This document shows positions 23,620-25,283 of a stretch of 25,283 nucleotides of DNA, one piece after another. The DNA comes from JAGTVG01 sp964389805 (GTDB lineage: Bacteria > Bacteroidota > Bacteroidia > Cytophagales > Cyclobacteriaceae). The translations under genes were made by a program, and so were the position numbers. The notes under the pieces are model-generated. The model did not search any database and was not told where the DNA came from. It was given only the letters and a program-made list of their open reading frames with translations. The stretch covers positions 1 to 25,283 of the forward strand of contig CAYMFU010000073.1 in NCBI GenBank assembly GCA_964389805.1, written 5' to 3'. Numbering within the stretch: the first letter of the stretch is position 1; the number at the start of each line of letters is the position of its first letter.

Positions 23620-25283
23620 ATGTCCACGAAAAAAGTAATCCGGTATTTGATATTATCATTCTGCATATTTCTGATATCTGACCTTAAAGCTCAGGCTCCT
23701 AAACGATATAACAGCTCTGAGATTTATAAAATGATTCAGAAAATGAATGTTTTGGGCAATGCCTTGTATGTAGCTGCTCATCCTGATGATGAAAATACCC
23801 GAATGATCACTTATTTATCGAATGCTGAATTAATTAACACCGCATATTTATCACTGACCCGTGGAGATGGAGGTCAGAATTCAATTGGTCCTGAGCAATC
23901 TGAATTACTTGGAGTAATAAGGACACAGGAGTTGTTGAGCGCCAGAAGGGTAGATGGCGGTACGCAGTTTTTTACCCGCGTTATGGATTTTGGGTATTCC
24001 AAAAGTGCGGATGAGACCTTGAATATCTGGAGTAAAGATGAATTGCTTGAAGATGCCATCTGGGTCATCAGAAAGTTTAAACCTGATGTTATTATTACGC
24101 GTTTTCCTGCCGACCAGAGAGCCGGACATGGCCAACACGAGACCTCAGCTATTATAGCTGAAGAAGCATTTGATATGTCATCGGATCCAAATATCTTTCC
24201 TGAACAATTAAAATATCTTGAAACCTGGCAACCTGCCAGAATTTTCGTCAATACTGGTAGATGGTGGAATCCTAATATCCAGGAAAGTGATAGTGTTATA
24301 TCAATGGATATAGGCGAGTATGATGCTTTAAGTGGACTATCTTACTCTGAGTTAGGAGCTGATAGCAGAAGTCAGCATAGAAGCCAGGCTTTTGGTGTTA
24401 CCTGGAGAAGGGGGACATCAAAAGAATATCTGGAGTTTGTAAAAGGAAAGGATCTGATGCCGGGATTATTTGATGGAATTGACATTACGTGGAACCGGAT
24501 TAACAGGGGGGACATTGCATCCCATGTTTCAGATATATTAAGAAATTATGATTTTAGATCACCTGCTGAATCTATTCAGGATTTGATCAAACTTCGCAGG
24601 AAGATAAATGAAGTTGCGGATAGGTTCTGGAAAGAAAGAAAGATAAAGGAAATCGATGAAATTATCATGGCTTGTTCCGGTTTATATCTGGAGGCAACTT
24701 CCGGGAAACCATATCTCAGTCCGGAGGATATTGTGGATATCCAATTGGAGCTTACTAACAGGTCGAATATCGACATTGTTGTTTTAGGGCTAAATTCTCG
24801 AGCCCTAGCTTTTGATACATTGATGAATGCTGAATTGGAAAATAATATTCCCCTGAACTTTAGTCTGTCAAGGCAATTAAAAAATGGAGTTCGGGAAACG
24901 TCTCCTTACTGGCTCGAAAAACCTGTCAGGGAATTTAAATATGAGATCACAGATCAAAGCTTAAAAGGACTTGCTCAAAACCCGTCATCCCTCGAATTTG
25001 ATATAAAGTTGAAAATTAATAATGAAGATATATCTTACTGTATTCCAGTTGCTTATACGTGGACAGACAGAATGAAGGGACAGCAATATGAACCTCTGGA
25101 GATCGGACCAAAATTATTTGTAGAAATAACAGAGGGAGTTTTTATTTTTCCAGATGATAAAGAAAAAGAAATAACAGTCAAACTTAATACCCGCTACCAG
25201 GCTGCAAAGGGCATATTATCCTTAAAGTTACCAGTGGGATGGAAAACAGAGCCTGAAAAGCAGGATTTTGATTTGAAACCTGA
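23620..25283 (+). CDS. Secreted PIG-L (LmbE-type) deacetylase, 3' end cut by window edge
   Basis: The frame is open from the ATG at 23620 to the right edge (554 full codons, no stop). A signal peptide spans about 1-25 (ILSFCIFLISDLKAQ). The PIG-L catalytic domain has AHPDDE at 53-58 (His54, Asp57) and a GQHETSA segment near 171-177 (His173), the three expected zinc ligands. TRGDGGQNSIGPEQSELLG (80-98) is typical of the large Bacteroidota members. After about residue 330 there is a helical link, and then beta-rich, Ig-like sequence begins (SPEDIVDIQLELTNRS onward). Such proteins deacetylate N-acetylated sugars outside the cytoplasm. Full-length relatives usually exceed 800 residues, so perhaps a third is missing. 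It stands 214 nt after amrB and is probably separate from it. Confidence 0.9.
   Translation, partial: MSTKKVIRYLILSFCIFLISDLKAQAPKRYNSSEIYKMIQKMNVLGNALYVAAHPDDENTRMITYLSNAELINTAYLSLTRGDGGQNSIGPEQSELLGVIRTQELLSARRVDGGTQFFTRVMDFGYSKSADETLNIWSKDELLEDAIWVIRKFKPDVIITRFPADQRAGHGQHETSAIIAEEAFDMSSDPNIFPEQLKYLETWQPARIFVNTGRWWNPNIQESDSVISMDIGEYDALSGLSYSELGADSRSQHRSQAFGVTWRRGTSKEYLEFVKGKDLMPGLFDGIDITWNRINRGDIASHVSDILRNYDFRSPAESIQDLIKLRRKINEVADRFWKERKIKEIDEIIMACSGLYLEATSGKPYLSPEDIVDIQLELTNRSNIDIVVLGLNSRALAFDTLMNAELENNIPLNFSLSRQLKNGVRETSPYWLEKPVREFKYEITDQSLKGLAQNPSSLEFDIKLKINNEDISYCIPVAYTWTDRMKGQQYEPLEIGPKLFVEITEGVFIFPDDKEKEITVKLNTRYQAAKGILSLKLPVGWKTEPEKQDFDLKP

Noticed and set aside
23874..24251. Minus-strand 125-codon frame inside the PIG-L gene
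   Set aside because: The plus frame has a signal peptide and zinc ligands across this stretch; the minus frame has no recognisable features.

Overview
The window is AT-rich and looks like a chromosomal segment of a Bacteroidota bacterium. Pointers to this are Bacteroidota-type -7 boxes (TAnnTTTG, for example TATCTTTG before yidD and TACCTTTG before the L,D-transpeptidase), very weak use of Shine-Dalgarno sites, a GIN-domain (DUF2807) lipoprotein, a PIG-L deacetylase with a long extra-catalytic part, and many exported or lipid-anchored enzymes. I cannot assign an order. No rRNA, tRNA, CRISPR array, transposase, integrase or phage gene was seen.

Layout. Positions 1-11273 are read entirely on the minus strand. 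From the left they hold: a ceramidase-like protein cut by the window edge; a beta-propeller glycosidase-like lipoprotein; a NIF3-family lipoprotein; a MacB/FtsX-type permease behind its HlyD-type adaptor, with no ATPase; an NAD-dependent epimerase; a GIN-domain lipoprotein; a tRNA-hydroxylase gene (trhO) interrupted by an in-frame TGA; an exported protein with a DnaJ-type zinc finger; recR; yidD; and a small membrane protein. From 11494 the strands alternate: an exported L,D-transpeptidase (+); an exported RraA-family protein and a bile-acid:Na+-type symporter (-); the wreck of a Tat-exported enolase-superfamily gene (+); a secreted PQQ-type propeller (-); and a gamma-glutamyltransferase with a small exported partner (-). 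The right end is all plus strand: sulfatase, K+ channel, the AmmeMemoRadiSam pair amrS-amrB, and a PIG-L deacetylase cut by the right edge.

How the genes fit together. Housekeeping genes are limited to recR, yidD and trhO. Most of the rest act in the periplasm or at the surface: glycan or lipid scavenging (ceramidase-like, glycosidase-like, sulfatase, PIG-L), wall modification (L,D-transpeptidase), peptide turnover (GGT) and export (ABC adaptor/permease). The RraA-like protein, symporter and broken enolase-superfamily gene look like a carboxylate or sugar-acid utilisation locus that has lost one enzyme.

The clearest anomalies are two damaged genes: trhO, with one nonsense codon in an otherwise intact frame, and the enolase-superfamily gene, with an internal out-of-frame deletion that joins the Tat signal to the C-terminal barrel half. 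Other points of interest are an amrS-amrB pair without amrA, an adaptor-permease pair without an ATPase, and a yidD gene that appears to start at TTG almost at its transcription start. I found no convincing new multi-gene system; most of the window is ordinary accessory chromosome.
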